64,000 nucleotides of DNA from Acidimicrobiales bacterium. GTDB lineage: Bacteria > Actinomycetota > Acidimicrobiia > Acidimicrobiales > Poriferisodalaceae. Position 1 is the stretch's first letter; each line of letters opens with the position of its first letter. The position numbers were made by a program, and so were the translations under genes. The DNA is taken from positions 124,001 through 188,000 of the forward strand of contig VYDH01000016.1 of the NCBI GenBank assembly GCA_009843525.1, read 5' to 3'. This document shows positions 7,585 to 16,617 of this stretch, one piece after another. The notes below the pieces were generated by a model that was given only the letters and a program-made list of their open reading frames with translations, was not told the origin of the DNA and did no database searches.

Positions 7585-8409
7585 TCAAGTGCCCGTCCAC
7601 TCGGGCGGGCGCTTCTCGGCGAAGGCACGGCCGCCCTCCTTGGCGTCCTCGCTGTCGCCAACGATCCTGCGTATCGACTCGCCCATGCGCAGGGCCTCGG
7701 TCCAGCCCATGCGCTGGCTGCGCCACGCCACTTCCTTCACGGCTCGCACGGCAAGGGGCGCTCCCTGGCACAGCCGCTCGGCCAGGGAGCGGGCTTCGTC
7801 CATGAGCGTGTCGTGCGGAACGACCTTCCATGCGAGCCCCATCTCGTGAGCTTGCTCGGCGTCGAAGTTTTCGCCGGTCAGCAGGATCTCCATGGCGTTT
7901 GCCCAGCCGATCTTGTGCGGCATCCGCATCGAGCCCACGATGGTCGGCACGCCGATCCTCACCTCGGGCATGCCGAAGATGGCGCGGTCAGACGCGATGA
8001 GAAAGTCCGCCACCAGGGCCCCGGTGAGCCCGTAGCCGATGCACGCGCCGTTGATGGCCGCAATGATCGGCTTGTACAGCTCGAGGCCGCTCTCGAGGCT
8101 GTTGATGGTGGGGATCTCGAAGTACGACCCCGACCAGGTGCCTGCTGAGCCCTTGGTCGGATCGCGCAGGTCGGCGCCGGCGCAGAAGGCCCGGCCCTCC
8201 CCGGTCATGATCGCCACCCACGCGTCTGGGTTGTTGTAGAACTCCATCCACGCGGCGTTCAGGCACTGCCGCATGTCGCCGTTGATGGCGTTCATGGCCT
8301 CGGGCCGGTTGTAGGTGATGGTGGCGATGTGCCCGTCGAGCTGGTACGTGGCAGCGGCGCTGGGGTCGGAGATGTCGGGCACAGGGCCCTTGTAGGAAGG
8401 ATCCGTCAT
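7585..8409 (-). CDS. Enoyl-CoA hydratase/isomerase (crotonase) family protein
   Basis: The 274-residue protein has the crotonase pattern: ITYNRPEAMNAIN near residue 33, the oxyanion-hole motif TGEGRAFCAGADL (~69-81), then AINGACIGYGLTGALVADF and DRAIFGMPEVRIGVPTIVGS with the Glu position used for acid-base chemistry. Family members hydrate, isomerise or cleave acyl-CoA thioesters; the exact substrate cannot be read off. Its ATG at 8409 is 117 bases from the divergent HpaB-family gene, suggesting a shared catabolic role, which is inference only. Confidence 0.8.
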   Translation of the reverse strand: MTDPSYKGPVPDISDPSAAATYQLDGHIATITYNRPEAMNAINGDMRQCLNAAWMEFYNNPDAWVAIMTGEGRAFCAGADLRDPTKGSAGTWSGSYFEIPTINSLESGLELYKPIIAAINGACIGYGLTGALVADFLIASDRAIFGMPEVRIGVPTIVGSMRMPHKIGWANAMEILLTGENFDAEQAHEMGLAWKVVPHDTLMDEARSLAERLCQGAPLAVRAVKEVAWRSQRMGWTEALRMGESIRRIVGDSEDAKEGGRAFAEKRPPEWTGT

Positions 8410-8526
8410 GGGTGCCGTTCTAGCGCACCCACCCGTGCGGCCACCTGCGACTCCGGCTAGCTCAGCAGCGCACTACTAGCGTGACTGCCGCTCGCGACGG
8501 CACTCGCGACAGATGGGGAGCTCACG

Positions 8527-9912
8527 ATGCGCACCGGCCAGCAGTACAAGGAATCGCTCGCAGACGGACGCCTGACGTACTTCGAGGGCAAGCAGGTCGA
8601 CGACCTGGAGACTCACCCGATCCTCGGCCAAACGGTCGACGCGACCGCTGCGGGGTACGACCGCTTCTACGACCCGGCACCCGATGCCACCTCGCCGCTG
8701 ATGACCGTGCCGCGCAGCGCGGACGACCTGCGCGAGATGATCCCCATGCTGCATTCGGCGGGGATGATGGCCCATGTCACCTACACGTCCATCCAGACGC
8801 TAAAGACGGCCGCAGGTCGCATGGTCGACACCAAGCCCGACTACATCGAGCGGATGGATGCCTTCATCGGCGAGGCGCAGCGCGACGACGTGCGGATCAC
8901 CCAGTGCATCACCGATGCCAAGGGCGACCGCAGCCGGCCGCCGGCCCGCCAGGACGACCTCGACTCCTATGTGCGCGTCGTGGACCGCCAGCGGGACGGC
9001 GTGGTGATCCGCGGTGCCAAGCTGCACATCACCGGCGCCTCGTTCGGCCACGAGCTGCTCACTATCCCCACCAAGGCCATGAAGCCCGGCGAGGAGGACT
9101 GGTCGATCGGCTGCTCGGTGCCGGTGAGCGCCCCCGGTGTCAAGATCATCAACACCACCTACGCACCTCGGCATGAGGACCCCCGGGCGTTCCCGGTGTC
9201 GGGCGAGCATCACTATCCCGAGGGCTTCGTGATCTTCGACGACGTGTTCGTGCCTCACGAGCGCGTCTTCCTCGATGGCGAGACGCACTACGCCGCCGTG
9301 TTCGCCCATGCGTTGGGACTGTGGGAGCGCCTCGGCGGGCTGTCGGCCTTCGTGGAGGAAGCCGACCAGCTCGTCGGGCTGGCCCAGCTCGTGGCCGAGG
9401 CCAACGGCACAGCGGGGATCGGCCACGTCAAGGAGAAGATCTCCGAGTTGATCATCCACGCCACGCTGATCCGCGCTGCGCTGGAAGCGGCCATCGCTCA
9501 CTGTTCCATCGGGCCCGAGGGTGCGGCGTTTCCTAACGAGCTCTACACCAACGCCGGCAAGTTCCAAGCGGCGGCGAACTACAGCGCCATGGTTCGCCAC
9601 CTCCACGACATCGCCGGCGGTGCCGTGCTCACCTCGCCGGTGCCGGCCGACTTCGAGAATCCTGATGTCGGCGCGCTGGCACGCAAGTACATGTCCACCC
9701 GCCACGATGTCGACGGCGAGTACCGGGCACGCCTGATGCACACCATCCGGGACCTCACCGCCGACTCCTACGGCGGCTGGAAGTTCGTGACCAACCTGCA
9801 GGCCGGAGGCGGGCTCTATGCGCAGCGCATTGTGACGCGTAAGCACTACGACCTCGACGCCGCCAAGCAGAAGGCGCTGGCCGTGGCTGGGCTCGCCGAC
9901 GCCGAGCACTAG
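8527..9912 (+). CDS. HpaB / 4-hydroxybutyryl-CoA dehydratase-superfamily flavoprotein
   Basis: The 461-residue protein matches the HpaB family, which includes 4-hydroxyphenylacetate 3-monooxygenase and 4-hydroxybutyryl-CoA dehydratase. Landmarks are MRTGQQYKESLADGR at the N-terminus, TDAKGDRSRPPARQDDLDSYVRVV (~132-155), RGAKLHITGAS (~163) and the acyl-CoA-dehydrogenase-like helical C-terminal half. The Cys pair (CxxxC) near residue 100 and the HxxxxxxC that bind the [4Fe-4S] cluster of the dehydratase are not seen: the first region reads AHVTYTSIQTL and the second FAHALGLWERLGG. A classical cluster-bearing dehydratase is therefore unlikely. GGGGAG at 8515-8520 is an ideal ribosome site for ATG 8527. 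Confidence 0.75.
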   Translation: MRTGQQYKESLADGRLTYFEGKQVDDLETHPILGQTVDATAAGYDRFYDPAPDATSPLMTVPRSADDLREMIPMLHSAGMMAHVTYTSIQTLKTAAGRMVDTKPDYIERMDAFIGEAQRDDVRITQCITDAKGDRSRPPARQDDLDSYVRVVDRQRDGVVIRGAKLHITGASFGHELLTIPTKAMKPGEEDWSIGCSVPVSAPGVKIINTTYAPRHEDPRAFPVSGEHHYPEGFVIFDDVFVPHERVFLDGETHYAAVFAHALGLWERLGGLSAFVEEADQLVGLAQLVAEANGTAGIGHVKEKISELIIHATLIRAALEAAIAHCSIGPEGAAFPNELYTNAGKFQAAANYSAMVRHLHDIAGGAVLTSPVPADFENPDVGALARKYMSTRHDVDGEYRARLMHTIRDLTADSYGGWKFVTNLQAGGGLYAQRIVTRKHYDLDAAKQKALAVAGLADAEH

Positions 9913-9955
9913 TGCCGAGCGGCCCCCCTGACGGGGGTCGCGAGAGCGGCTCGCC

Positions 9956-9961
9956 TAGCTT
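9956..9961 (+). promoter_or_regulatory. -10 box for leaderless ABC transporter operon
   Basis: TAGCTT lies exactly 6 bases before GTG 9968, so transcription should begin at or next to the start codon. No Shine-Dalgarno is present. A matching -35 is not obvious; the bases there form a GC-rich stretch with a 5-bp C/G hairpin (9924-9937) after the preceding gene. Confidence 0.5.
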
Positions 9962-9967
9962 GACGAT

Positions 9968-10915
9968 GTGAGCGAATCCTCATCCGAGCCGGCAGTGATC
10001 GCCTCGACGACATCACTGACACAGCAGTTCGGATCGACGGTGGCGCTGGACGCGCTCGACATTCGGATGCGGCCCGGCGTGACCGGGCTCGTCGGGGCGA
10101 ATGGTGCCGGCAAGACCACGCTGCTCAACGCTTTGCTCGGCCTGCGTCCGCCGACCTCGGGTTCGGCCACGGTGCTGGGGCTCGATCCCCGCAGCCAGGG
10201 CGCCGCACTGCGCGCACAAGTCGGATTCGCTCCCGAGCGGGACGTGCTGCCTGACGAAATGCGGGCCGTCGATTTCGTGCGCCATCTGGCACAGGTACGC
10301 GGCCTGCCTCGCAGCGAAGCCCGCACCCGGGCATCGGACAGCCTGTGGCTGGTCGGGCTCGGCGAGGAGCGCACCCGCACGCTCGGCACCATGTCCACCG
10401 GTCAGCGCCAGCGCGTCAAGCTGGCGCAGGCCGTCGCGTCCGACCCGCAGCTGGTGCTGCTCGACGAACCCACCTCCGGGCTCGATCCGACGCAGCGCAC
10501 CGAGATGCTCACGCTCATCGGCGAGATCAGCAACGAGCACTCGGTCAACGTGGTCTTGTCGTCGCACCTGCTCGAGGAGGTCGAGCGGGTCTGCGACCAC
10601 ATCGTCGCCCTCGACGCGGGCCGTCTCGTGGCCGATGGGCCGATCGACGAGCTGGTCGGCGACGGCGAGGGCATCACCTTGGAACTGGTCGACATCGCCG
10701 AGCCGGCGGGCTCGGTGGATGAGGTCCAGCGCTTGCTCACACGGGCCGGCGTGGAGGTGGAGCGCACCGGCACCACGCTGCGACTGGGCGGTCAGGGTCG
10801 GGATGAGCTCAGCGACCGGGCGCGCGACGCGGTTGCCGAAGCAGGTGCGCGCATCCGGCGCCTCGAAGCCCGCCAGCGCACGCTTGCCGATCTGTTCGAG
10901 GGATCGGCAATATGA
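9968..10915 (+). CDS. ABC transporter ATP-binding protein (ABC-2 exporter type), pair 1
   Basis: The 315-residue ATPase has Walker A GANGAGKTTLLNA (~44), the Q-loop region VGFAPERDVLP, signature STGQRQRVKLAQA (~143), Walker B QLVLLDEPTSGLDP (~164), and an H-loop in SSHLLEEVERVCDHI. The C-terminal ~90 residues form the extra domain common in drug or polymer export ATPases. It powers the membrane subunit encoded next, whose start overlaps its stop by 4 bases. Substrate is unknown. Start GTG 9968 follows a TAGCTT box at leaderless spacing. Confidence 0.88.
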   Translation: MSESSSEPAVIASTTSLTQQFGSTVALDALDIRMRPGVTGLVGANGAGKTTLLNALLGLRPPTSGSATVLGLDPRSQGAALRAQVGFAPERDVLPDEMRAVDFVRHLAQVRGLPRSEARTRASDSLWLVGLGEERTRTLGTMSTGQRQRVKLAQAVASDPQLVLLDEPTSGLDPTQRTEMLTLIGEISNEHSVNVVLSSHLLEEVERVCDHIVALDAGRLVADGPIDELVGDGEGITLELVDIAEPAGSVDEVQRLLTRAGVEVERTGTTLRLGGQGRDELSDRARDAVAEAGARIRRLEARQRTLADLFEGSAI

Positions 10916-11850
10916 ACGACGTCGCCATGCCGGCGCCCGGCACCGACAACGACGCGGCCCAGATCCTCGACCAGCGCTACCGGCCCTACAGCGGCGCCCG
11001 CCACGGGCTCGCCGGCGCGATGCGCGCCGTAGTCGGCTCGTCGGTGAGGTTCACGCTTGGCTTCGGGCGCCCCGCGCGGCACAAGTTCCTGCCGTGGCTG
11101 GCCGTGGTGGTCGCTTTGGTTCCCGCAATCGTCTTCGTGGGCATCGCCACGGTGCTCGACATCGATCTGATCTCCGAGAACATCCTGCCCGAGTACCACG
11201 AGTACTACGGCTTCATCGAGGCGGCGCTGTTCTTCTTCTGCGGGATCGTGGTGCCCGAGATCCTGGTGGCCGACCGACGCAACGGCATGCTGTCGCTGTA
11301 GCTGTCCACACCGCTGCGTCTGTGGAGCTACCTGGTCTCGAAGGCAGCAGCAGTGACGGTGACGCTCGCAGTCATCACGGTGGGGCCGCTGCTGTTCCTG
11401 CTCGTCGCCTACACCGTGGAGGGATCCGGCCCCGACGGACTCGGCGACTGGCTGGCGGTGCTCGTGCGAATACTGGGCTCGGGCATCGCCATTGCGGCCA
11501 CCATCACCGCCGCCAGCCTGGCGATCTCGAGCTTGACCGATCGGCGGGCATTCGCCGTGATCGGTGTCGTCCTGCTGCTTCTCGGCTCACAGCTCGTCAC
11601 CGGCGTGCTCGTCGAGGTGGCCGAGATGGACGCTCGCATCTACGCGTTCAACCTGGGCGAGATGGGCGATGCGCTCAAGGATCGGATCTTCGGCGTCGGA
11701 CAGCCGACGCTGGGTGAAGACGAATGGTCGCCAGAGCAACGCATCAGCGAGCTGTCGACGCTGTTCGTCATCGCGGTGAATGCCGCATGGGTGGCGGCAG
11801 GTGCATCTGTGCTGTGGTGGCGCTATCGCCGCATTGAGGGGGGTCGATGA
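10912..11850 (+). pseudogene. ABC-2 permease, pair 1, interrupted by in-frame TAG
   Basis: One 312-codon frame is broken by TAG at 11299-11301. The upstream part (129 residues) has an N-terminal cytoplasmic segment and two TM spans ending in ADRRNGMLSL. After the TAG it continues without frame change as LSTPLRLWSYLVSKAAAVTV and four more hydrophobic segments to the end. 'LSL-Y-LSTPL..YL.SK' is the expected ABC-2 permease pattern, so a Tyr codon (TAC or TAT) has become TAG. Everything else is intact and the next gene overlaps by ATGA, so the mutation is recent or a sequencing error. Amber recoding has no support here. Confidence 0.75.
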
Positions 11851-12872
11851 ACTCCCGACCTCGCCCCGCTCCTGCACCGGCCCCCATGCCGGACGCCGCC
11901 GGCGACGAACAGGCGTCCGCGCAGGGACCGGGCGCCGCTGCGGTCCCTGTGCCGCCCGCAGGCATGGTCGAGGTGCACGGTGTATCGAAGTTCTTCGGCG
12001 ATGTGGTGGCCGTGTCCGATGTGACCTTCGCCGTCCGTGCCGGCGTCACGGCACTGCTGGGGCCCAACGGCGCAGGCAAATCAACGCTGTTCCGCATGAT
12101 GTGCGGGCTCACGCCGCCATCGAGGGGAACGGTGCGCGTGCTGGGAGCTGATGCCCGGCGTAATCGCGATGTGCGCGGCCGGATCGGGCTGTCGCCGCAG
12201 CAGGACGCCCTCTTCGACCGGCTCGACGCGCTCGAGTTCGTGACGATCGCAGCCGCCACGCAGGGTGTGGCGGATCCTGAAGCGGCCGGGCGACACGCTC
12301 TGGGCATTGTGGAACTCGATCCCGACGATCATCGACCGGTGTCGGGCTATTCCAAGGGCATGCGGCAGCGCACCAAGCTGGCCGCGGCTCTTGTCCACGA
12401 TCCGGAGGTGCTGATCCTGGACGAGCCGCTCAACGGTCTCGATCCGGTGCAACGACGCCGCATGATCGAGTTGCTCGAAGACCTCGGCGCGCAGGGGCGC
12501 TGCGTGCTCGTCTCGTCCCACGTGCTGGAGGAGGTCGCCCGGCTCGGATCGAGAATCCTGGTGATTGCCCAGGGCCGCCTCGTCGCCAGCGGCGATTACC
12601 GCGAGCTCCGCGAGCTGATGGACGATCGCCCGCACCGCATCAGCATCGAGGCCGACCGGCCCCGCGATCTCGCCGCTGCGCTGGTCTCTTCGGGCACCGT
12701 GGTCGGAGTGCGCATCGAGGGCGATGTGGTGGTGGCCGACACGCTGCAGGCCGATCGCCTGGGACGTGAGGTTGCGCCGCTGGCGAAGGATCTGGGCGCC
12801 CGACTGCGGCAGGTGATCCCGCTGGACGAAGATCTCGAATCGGTCTTCCGCTACTTGGTGGAACGACGATGA
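11847..12872 (+). CDS. ABC transporter ATP-binding protein, pair 2
   Basis: The 341-residue ATPase has a Pro/Ala-rich N-terminal extension of ~35 residues, then VEVHGVSKFFGDVVAV, Walker A GPNGAGKSTLFRM (~72), the Q-loop IGLSPQQDALFD, signature SGYSKGMRQRTKLAAAL (~158), Walker B EVLILDEPLNGLDP (~182) and a SSHVLEEV switch. It overlaps the previous permease gene by 4 bases and the next by 4, so all four ABC genes form one transcript. ATG 11847 is the annotated start; initiation closer to MVEVHGVSKF is possible because the extension is not conserved in such ATPases. Confidence 0.87.
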   Translation: MNSRPRPAPAPAPMPDAAGDEQASAQGPGAAAVPVPPAGMVEVHGVSKFFGDVVAVSDVTFAVRAGVTALLGPNGAGKSTLFRMMCGLTPPSRGTVRVLGADARRNRDVRGRIGLSPQQDALFDRLDALEFVTIAAATQGVADPEAAGRHALGIVELDPDDHRPVSGYSKGMRQRTKLAAALVHDPEVLILDEPLNGLDPVQRRRMIELLEDLGAQGRCVLVSSHVLEEVARLGSRILVIAQGRLVASGDYRELRELMDDRPHRISIEADRPRDLAAALVSSGTVVGVRIEGDVVVADTLQADRLGREVAPLAKDLGARLRQVIPLDEDLESVFRYLVERR

Positions 12873-13669
12873 GCACAGGACCCGATACGCCAGCGACGAC
12901 GGAACAGCGGCGCCGCGTCGGCGCTGTTCGCGCGACGGCGCTGTGCTACCGGGTGCTCATCCGCCAGATCGTCTCGGCTGGCCGCCTTGCGGCGCTGGGC
13001 GCGCTCGGGGCAGTCATGGTCATCGTCGGCTGGGTCGTGGGCAACTCGACGAACGGCGGCGCCCCCGCCAATGCAGGGGCGCTGTTCGACGGCGCCAGCT
13101 ACGCCGACGGATTCGGCCTGATCGTCATCGTGCCGATCGTCTCGCTGGTGTTCGCCGCGGCCTCGCTCGGCGACGTCCGCGATGACGGCACGCTCGTGTA
13201 CCTGTGGCTGCGCCCCATGGGCCGCGCCCCGCTGGTGGTGGCGGCTGCCGCGGCGGCAGTGACAGTCTCGCTGCCGCTGTGCGTCATCCCGACCACGCTG
13301 GGCGGCTGGTTCGCGACTGACTTCGTTGCCGAATCAGGAGGCGTCGCACTGGGAGCGCTGGCCGCAGCGGCGCTGGGCACGGTCGCGTATTCGTGCCTGT
13401 TCGTGCTGCTGGGCCTGCTGTTCCGCAAAGCCGTGCTGTGGGGGATCGCCTACGTGCTGCTGTGGGAGGGGCTGGCGGTCGGCTTGGGCGATTTTGCCGA
13501 GCGGCTGTCATTGCGCGGCTATGCCCGCTCGCTGCTCTCGCAGATCGCTGACGTCGATCTCGGCTTCACCACCTACGGTCTCGTGACGTCGATCATCGTG
13601 CTCGCAAGCGTGTCGGTTGTCAGCCTCGCCCTCGCCGCCGTGCGACTCAGCCGCCTCAACGTCGACTGA
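12869..13669 (+). CDS. ABC-2 type permease, pair 2
   Basis: The 266-residue membrane subunit has six hydrophobic spans: near 42-62, 82-102, 117-139, 155-185, 190-210 and 232-255. The FGLIVIVPIVSLVFAAASLGDVRDDGTLVYLWLRPMGR segment between spans 2 and 3 is characteristic of ABC-2 permeases in which the protein recognises the 'end of TM2' element. It starts by ATGA overlap with its ATPase. It is intact, unlike the pair-1 permease, and could in principle serve both ATPases; that is inference. Confidence 0.8.
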   Translation: MSTGPDTPATTEQRRRVGAVRATALCYRVLIRQIVSAGRLAALGALGAVMVIVGWVVGNSTNGGAPANAGALFDGASYADGFGLIVIVPIVSLVFAAASLGDVRDDGTLVYLWLRPMGRAPLVVAAAAAAVTVSLPLCVIPTTLGGWFATDFVAESGGVALGALAAAALGTVAYSCLFVLLGLLFRKAVLWGIAYVLLWEGLAVGLGDFAERLSLRGYARSLLSQIADVDLGFTTYGLVTSIIVLASVSVVSLALAAVRLSRLNVD

Positions 13670-13731
13670 CCGCGCCAAGGTGGGCAACCGGGGGTCATAC
13701 CTCCGCAGCGGGAGCGCGACACAATGGACGA

Positions 13732-14718
13732 GTGCGCCTGGTGATTCAGATCCCCTGTCTCAATGAGGCAGAGACCCTGGGTCAGACCATGAGCGAGCTG
13801 CCGCGCCAGGTGGACGGCTTCAGCGAAGTGCTGTGGCTGGTCATCGACGATGGCTCCACCGACGACACGGTGAAGGTGGCTCGGAACCACGGTGCCGACG
13901 CCGTTGTCAGCCTCACGCAGAACAAGGGGCTCGCCGTGGCCTTCGCCAGTGGCATCGATGCGGCGCTGCGCATGGGCGCCGACGTGATCGTGAACACCGA
14001 CGGCGACAACCAGTACGAAGCGGACGACATCAGCAAGCTGACCGAGCCGATCGTGGCCGGCCGCGCCGACCTGGTGATCGGCTCGCGAGACATCCGCAAC
14101 CACCCAGAGTTCTCGCCGCTCAAGAAGCGGCTGCAGCGGCTCGGCTCGTGGACGGTCCGCCAAGCATCGGCGACCGACGTGGCCGATGTGACTTCTGGGT
14201 TCCGCGCCTACAGCCGGGAGGCTGCGCTGGCGGCGAACGTCGTGTCGCGGTTCACGTACACGCTCGAGACCGTGATCCAGGCCGGCAAGTCGGACCTTGC
14301 GGTCACCGATGTGCCGGTGCGGGTGAATCCCACCACCCGGCCGTCCCGCTTGTTCAAGTCCAAGCGCCAGTACGTGCGCAGGGCGGCCGGCACCATCGCC
14401 CGCGTCTACGCGATGCACGAACCGCTGCGGGTCTTCGCTGTGCCGGCGGCACTGTTCGCCGCGATCGGCATGTTCCTGTTCGCCCGCTTCGGGTGGTTCC
14501 TGGTGACCTCGGACGGCTCAGGACATGTGCAATCGCTCATCATCGGCGCCGTCGCGCTGCTCGTGGCCATGCAGCTCGTGATGCTGGGCGTTCTGGCCGA
14601 CCTGCTGCGCGCGAACCGTGTGATCGCAGAGCGAACGTTGCGCCGAGTCCGCGCGATAGAGCTCGACGTCGGAACACTGAAGCAGCCAGATTCTGAAACC
14701 GGGGAGCCGCGCAGATAG
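13732..14718 (+). CDS. Family 2 glycosyltransferase, DPM1/polyprenyl-phosphate type, with C-terminal TM pair
   Basis: The 328-residue enzyme opens with VIQIPCLNEAETL, then VIDDGSTDDTV (nucleotide binding), VVSLTQNKGLAVAF, and NTDGDNQYEADDI carrying the DxD-like metal site (~90). SGFRAYSREAA (~158) is the acceptor-side motif of DPM/GtrB-type enzymes. Two TM helices (~235-257 and ~265-290) anchor it. Such enzymes load a sugar from an NDP donor onto a lipid phosphate for later transfer outside the membrane. GTG 13732 follows CACAAT (13720-13725) by 6 bases, fitting a leaderless start. Confidence 0.83.
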   Translation: MRLVIQIPCLNEAETLGQTMSELPRQVDGFSEVLWLVIDDGSTDDTVKVARNHGADAVVSLTQNKGLAVAFASGIDAALRMGADVIVNTDGDNQYEADDISKLTEPIVAGRADLVIGSRDIRNHPEFSPLKKRLQRLGSWTVRQASATDVADVTSGFRAYSREAALAANVVSRFTYTLETVIQAGKSDLAVTDVPVRVNPTTRPSRLFKSKRQYVRRAAGTIARVYAMHEPLRVFAVPAALFAAIGMFLFARFGWFLVTSDGSGHVQSLIIGAVALLVAMQLVMLGVLADLLRANRVIAERTLRRVRAIELDVGTLKQPDSETGEPRR

Positions 14719-14757
14719 GTGCGCCGGTTATGGCACATGCGCCTGCTGGCTCGAGTG

Positions 14758-16536
14758 CTACGAAACAACGACCACCACGTCGCCCGCGCCCACCGTGTCG
14801 CCCGGTTCGACCTTGATCTCGGTGACGGTTCCCGACCGGTCGGCGTTGATGCTGTTCTCCATCTTCATGGCTTCGAGCACCACTACCCCTTCGCCGGCCG
14901 TGACCTCCTGGCCGACTTCCACCAGGATCTTGACAATGGTCCCCTGCATCGGGACGGTCACCTGACCGGTGCCGGTGCCCGCCGAAGCGCCGCCGCTTGC
15001 GCGCCGGGGGCGAGCAGCCGTGTTGGCCGCATTGCCTGTGCTGGCTGGATGTGGCGGCGCTGTCTCGGGCACCCACGCGCTCACCGAGAACCGCTTGCCG
15101 TCCACTTCCACCACCACGTCCCGTCGCACGCGCGGCAGGTCGTCGCCGTCGGGCGCAGCGGGGGGTTCTGCGTCGGTCTTGCCGGTCACACCGCTCAGGT
15201 CGAGCCGTTCTTCCACCCACTTCGTGCTGTGGATGCCAGCCTGGAAGTCCTCTGAGGCCATGATCCGCGCGTGCGCTGCTGAGGTGGTCGCGACGCCGCC
15301 GACGCTCAGCTCGCTGAGGGCCCGCTGCATGCGGGCGATGGCCGTCGGACGATCGGAGCCCCACACGACGAGCTTGCCGATGAGGTTGTCGTAGTACTGG
15401 CTGACGGTGTCGCCGGCTTCGTAGCCGCCGTCCCAGCGAATGCCGAAACCGTCCGGCACCACCAGAGACGTCAGCGAGCCCGGGGACGGCAGGAAGCGAC
15501 CGCCCGCCGGATCCTCGGCATTGATGCGTGCCTCGATCGCGTGGCCGACCGAGGTCACCTCGGACTGCGTGAACGACAGCGGCTCCCCGGCGGCCACCCG
15601 GATCTGCTCGCGGACAAGATCGATGCCGGTCACCATTTCGGTGACCGGGTGCTCCACCTGCAGCCGAGTGTTCATCTCCAAGTAGAAGAACTCGCCGTCC
15701 TGGTAAAGGAACTCCACCGTGCCGGCATTCGTGTAGTTGCAGCCGCGGGCCACGGCCACCGCCGCGTCGCCCATCGCCTTGCGGACGGCATCGTCGAGCA
15801 GGGGCGCAGGGCTCTCCTCCACCAGCTTCTGGTGCCGGCGCTGCGCGGAGCAGTCACGCTCGCCAAGCCACATGGCGTTGCCGTGGTGATCGGCGATGAT
15901 CTGCATCTCGATGTGGCGGGGCCAGGTGAGGTAGCGCTCCATGTAGCACTCGCCGCGCCCGAAGAACGCCTCGGCCTCCCGCTGCGCCGATGCCAGGGCG
16001 GCTTCGATCTCGTCGGGGCTGCCGACGACTTTCATGCCGCGACCGCCGCCCCCGTACGCCGCCTTGATGGCGATGGGGTAACCGTGCTCGTCGCCGAATG
16101 CTGCGATTTCGTCGGGGGAGGTGATCACCTCGGTGGTGCCGGGCACGCCGGCGACGCCGGAACGTTCCGCAGCCAGGCGGGCCGAGATCTTGTCGCCCAT
16201 CACCTCAATGGCCTCGGGCGGCGGCCCCACGAACGTCACACCCCGCTCGGTGATGGCGCGGGCAAAGTCGGCGTTCTCGGAATAGAAGCCATAGCCGGGG
16301 TGGACCGCATCGGCGCCGCACCGGGCGATGACGTCGAGGATTGCCTCGGTGTTGAGGTAGCTTTCCGCCGCGGTCTGACCGCCGAGGGCGAACGCCTCGT
16401 CGGCGAGCCGCACATGCATGGCGTCGCGGTCGAGTTCGCTGTACACCGCGACGGACGGAATGCCCAGCTCGCGGCACGCTCGGATGACACGCACCGCTAT
16501 CTCGCCCCGGTTGGCGATGAGGAGCTTGCTGAACAC
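14758..16536 (-). CDS. Acyl-CoA carboxylase alpha subunit (biotin carboxylase + biotin carrier, AccA3-like)
   Basis: The 592-residue protein carboxylates its own biotin using ATP and bicarbonate, for acetyl-/propionyl-CoA carboxylase. Biotin carboxylase spans ~1-445: LLIANRGEIAVRVIRACRE, the ATP-grasp glycine loop AAYGGGGRGMKVV (~160), the catalytic region EMNTRLQVEHPVTE (~286-299). A linker is followed by the carrier domain (~520-592) with VVLEAMKMENSI, where the Lys is biotinylated. Length matches actinobacterial AccA subunits. GTG 16536 is read from the conserved FSKLLIANRG opening, with GGGGA 10 bases upstream. It diverges across 81 bases from birA, whose product attaches the biotin. Confidence 0.92.
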   Translation of the reverse strand: MFSKLLIANRGEIAVRVIRACRELGIPSVAVYSELDRDAMHVRLADEAFALGGQTAAESYLNTEAILDVIARCGADAVHPGYGFYSENADFARAITERGVTFVGPPPEAIEVMGDKISARLAAERSGVAGVPGTTEVITSPDEIAAFGDEHGYPIAIKAAYGGGGRGMKVVGSPDEIEAALASAQREAEAFFGRGECYMERYLTWPRHIEMQIIADHHGNAMWLGERDCSAQRRHQKLVEESPAPLLDDAVRKAMGDAAVAVARGCNYTNAGTVEFLYQDGEFFYLEMNTRLQVEHPVTEMVTGIDLVREQIRVAAGEPLSFTQSEVTSVGHAIEARINAEDPAGGRFLPSPGSLTSLVVPDGFGIRWDGGYEAGDTVSQYYDNLIGKLVVWGSDRPTAIARMQRALSELSVGGVATTSAAHARIMASEDFQAGIHSTKWVEERLDLSGVTGKTDAEPPAAPDGDDLPRVRRDVVVEVDGKRFSVSAWVPETAPPHPASTGNAANTAARPRRASGGASAGTGTGQVTVPMQGTIVKILVEVGQEVTAGEGVVVLEAMKMENSINADRSGTVTEIKVEPGDTVGAGDVVVVVS

Positions 16537-16605
16537 GGATCAGGTCCCCGAACGGCAGGACATAGAAAGGCGACGCTATTGCTCCCTGCTCATGTTCGCT
16601 ACCGG

Positions 16606-16611
16606 TACTGT
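16606..16611 (+). promoter_or_regulatory. -10 box for leaderless birA
   Basis: TACTGT lies exactly 6 bases before GTG 16618. No ribosome site precedes the GTG. This is one of the cleanest leaderless arrangements in the window. Confidence 0.5.
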
Positions 16612-16617
16612 CGCTGC

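Noticed and set aside
9924-9937. CCCCC-TGAC-GGGGG hairpin as terminator after the HpaB-family gene
   Set aside because: No T-tract follows and the stem is only 5 bp.
11299-11301. TAG read as pyrrolysine or a recoded Tyr
   Set aside because: Nothing suggests Pyl machinery in such a lineage and the site matches an ordinary Tyr codon changed by one base.
15541-16617. Upstream extension of birA
   Set aside because: It is antisense to biotin carboxylase; a clean leaderless promoter fixes GTG 16618.
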